From Verrucomicrobiota bacterium (GTDB taxonomy: Bacteria > Verrucomicrobiota > Verrucomicrobiia > Limisphaerales > SXQI01): a stretch of DNA of 7,599 nucleotides. Below are positions 6,875 to 7,599 of this stretch, one piece after another (within the stretch, counting starts at the first letter, position 1; every line of letters starts with the position of its first letter). The notes below the pieces were generated by a model that saw only the letters and a list, made by a program, of their open reading frames with translations, was not told the DNA's origin and did no database searches. The translations under genes and the position numbers were made by a program. The stretch covers positions 1-7,599 of the forward strand of contig WBXJ01000144.1 in assembly GCA_008933045.1 (NCBI GenBank), read 5' to 3'.

Positions 6875-7240
6875 TCAAGCGGACGTTTTCTTGGGAGATT
6901 CGATTAAGTCCCAAAACTTGGGATTCCCCTGCAACGCTTCATCCTCGCCCAACGGCAGACTCGAACGGAACAAAAAGTCCTTAAGCGAATTCTTGCTCAG
7001 TATTCGGTGCACCACAACCCCAAGATCATGGCGCTCAAAATACACTCGGTAATCTCCTAGTCGAAACCGTTGTAGCGTCCTGCCAGCTCGCTCTAATCGA
7101 CCAAATCGATCAGTCTCTGCATGCAATACTTCATGCGGCAACCCTCGAAACTCACCCAGAATAAAAAGCTGGAGTTCCTTGGGCATTTTCGCCAACTCCG
7201 CCGCGCTTGTCGGATTAAAAATAATTTGGAAAGGACTCAT
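6875..7240 (-). CDS. RelE/ParE-like toxin-fold protein with C-terminal tail, no antitoxin seen
   Basis: From ATG at 7240-7238 this gives 121 aa. Residues 4-92 have the small RelE/ParE-type layout: a first strand FQIIFNP, two helices (about 11-32) with AAELAKMPKELQ, a basic segment (45-60), LGDYRVYFER (61-70) and a final VVVHRILSKNSLKDFLFR strand-helix (75-92). GDYRVYF and the VVVHRI strand are the most typical parts; such proteins are usually mRNA-cleaving or gyrase toxins. An acidic tail follows (98-114, GEDEALQGNPKFWDLIE), not part of the usual fold. No antitoxin frame adjoins it: upstream is tRNA-Glu, downstream the convergent plsC. It may therefore be an orphan or a domesticated ribosome-associated protein. 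The frame can be extended to a TTG at 7288, but those 16 residues look non-coding. No strong ribosome site is visible. Confidence 0.65.
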   Translation of the reverse strand: MSPFQIIFNPTSAAELAKMPKELQLFILGEFRGLPHEVLHAETDRFGRLERAGRTLQRFRLGDYRVYFERHDLGVVVHRILSKNSLKDFLFRSSLPLGEDEALQGNPKFWDLIESPKKTSA

Positions 7241-7302
7241 GAGAAAACTATGAAGGAATCCCAAAAAAAGAGAATCGAAATCACACAAAGAGCCTGCCTA
7301 CA

Positions 7303-7377
7303 TGGTAGCGCGTACGGGAATCGCACCCGTCTTTCAGCCTTGAGAGGGCCGTGTCCTAACTGATAGACGAACGCGCC
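7303..7377 (-). tRNA. tRNA-Glu (anticodon CTC)
   Basis: The - strand folds as a 75-base tRNA with encoded CCA (7305-7303). The acceptor stem is GGCGCGT with ACGCGCT (first pair G-U), the D stem GTCT/GGAC, the anticodon stem CGGCC/GGCTG with loop CTCTCAA, giving anticodon CTC for GAG codons, and the T stem ACGGG/CCCGT. A 4-base variable loop (AAAG) is normal for tRNA-Glu. Two conserved positions differ: the D loop reads ATCAGTTA with A where G18 is expected, and the T loop reads TGCGATT with G where U55 is expected. Confidence 0.93.
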
Positions 7378-7394
7378 GTCCTATCGAGGCATGA

Positions 7395-7422
7395 AGCATA
7401 GAAGACTTTTCACAAATGTCAA
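7395..7422 (-). promoter_or_regulatory. Sigma-70-like promoter for tRNA-Glu
   Basis: On the - strand a consensus -35 TTGACA (7422-7417) is followed after 16 bases by TATGCT (7400-7395), a fair -10. Transcription would begin near 7388, about ten bases before the tRNA 5' end at 7377. It lies downstream of the terminator of the PEP-CTERM gene, so the tRNA appears to be its own transcription unit, possibly reading on into the RelE-like gene. Confidence 0.7.
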
Positions 7423-7448
7423 CCGCCACAACACCCAAAATAGACGAC

Positions 7449-7472
7449 AAAAAAGCCGTCCCGAAGGACGGC
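7449..7472 (-). terminator. Intrinsic terminator of the PEP-CTERM gene, UUCG loop
   Basis: On the - strand GCCGTCC (7472-7466) and GGACGGC (7461-7455) form a perfect 7-bp stem closed by a C(UUCG)G tetraloop, one of the most stable RNA loops, followed by TTTTTT (7454-7449). It begins 26 bases after the stop codon at 7499. Confidence 0.92.
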
Positions 7473-7498
7473 TTGATGAGAACACACTAATTTCTGAA

Positions 7499-7599
7499 TT
7501 ACTTCCGGCGGCGGATCAACAAAGCTGCACCACCAAGAGCCAGCAACGCAATCGTTGCAGGTTCTGGAACGGGCGTCAGTGTCACCGAGAACGCTTGCA
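7499..7599 (-). CDS. PEP-CTERM sorting-domain protein, C-terminal end (partial)
   Basis: The - strand frame enters at the right edge and ends with TAA at 7501-7499. The visible 33 residues are a full PEP-CTERM signal: a VPEPAT motif, a hydrophobic membrane segment IALLALGGAALLI and a basic end RRRK. Such tails direct exported proteins to an exosortase, which cleaves near PEP and releases or anchors the protein at the cell surface, often together with exopolysaccharide. The residues before the motif (FSVTLTP) look like the end of a beta-rich exported domain. The protein's own function cannot be told. A strong terminator follows directly. Confidence 0.9.
   Translation of the reverse strand, partial: QAFSVTLTPVPEPATIALLALGGAALLIRRRK

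Noticed and set aside
6851..6890. Possible hairpin terminator between plsC and the convergent RelE-like gene (CCGCT ... AGCGG then TTTT)
   Set aside because: The stem is only 5 bp with a loop of 22 bases, and the T-run is short; too weak to call, though some terminator is expected here for the two convergent genes.
7241..7302. Terminator after tRNA-Glu: T-run on the - strand around 7268-7262
   Set aside because: No stem precedes the seven T residues, so termination here cannot be supported; read-through into the RelE-like gene remains possible.
1..7599. CRISPR array, insertion sequence, phage genes or other mobile element
   Set aside because: No spaced direct repeats, transposase or integrase motifs, or terminal inverted repeats were seen; the tRNA has no integrase beside it and I saw no duplicated 3' end within the window.

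Overview
This window looks like chromosomal DNA of a Gram-negative bacterium of the Planctomycetota-Verrucomicrobiota-Chlamydiota type, most likely Verrucomicrobiota. Three things point there. A gene entering from the right edge ends in a clear PEP-CTERM sorting tail. The amidohydrolase resembles the aminodeoxyfutalosine-deaminase branch, as I remember it from menaquinone makers of this group. The housekeeping order tyrA-aroA-cmk-plsC also fits. The lineage is an inference; no marker gene such as rRNA is present.

Layout from left to right: (1) 1-70 is the tail of an unidentified + strand gene whose TGA overlaps a GTG start for modA. (2) 67-1524 is modA-modB, the periplasmic and membrane parts of a molybdate ABC transporter; no modC ATPase follows. 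(3) 1567-1914 is a short HPF/RaiA-type ribosome hibernation factor, closed by a strong intrinsic terminator at 1944-1971. (4) 2001-3251 is a metal-dependent amidohydrolase/deaminase. (5) 3335-6843 is a tightly packed + strand run: tyrA (prephenate dehydrogenase), aroA (EPSP synthase), cmk (cytidylate kinase) and plsC (lyso-phosphatidate acyltransferase). (6) From 6875 to the right edge everything is on the - strand: a RelE-like toxin-fold protein without an antitoxin neighbour, tRNA-Glu(CTC) with its own sigma-70-like promoter, a terminator with a UUCG loop, and the C-terminal end of a PEP-CTERM protein.

The tyrA-aroA pair serves tyrosine and chorismate synthesis and appears translationally coupled: the tyrA stop codon lies inside the aroA Shine-Dalgarno sequence. 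cmk and plsC add nucleotide and phospholipid synthesis to the same probable operon. Several starts were moved from the longest reading frame: modA to GTG 67, aroA to ATG 4231, cmk to ATG 5534, and the toxin-like gene to ATG 7240.

Most of the window is ordinary core metabolism, and I see no clear undescribed system. The points most worth a second look are tRNA-Glu with both partners of the 18-55 tertiary contact changed, the orphan RelE-like protein with an extra C-terminal tail, and a Lys-to-Gln change at an EPSP synthase active-site position. The absence of modC and the identity of the amidohydrolase are lesser questions.
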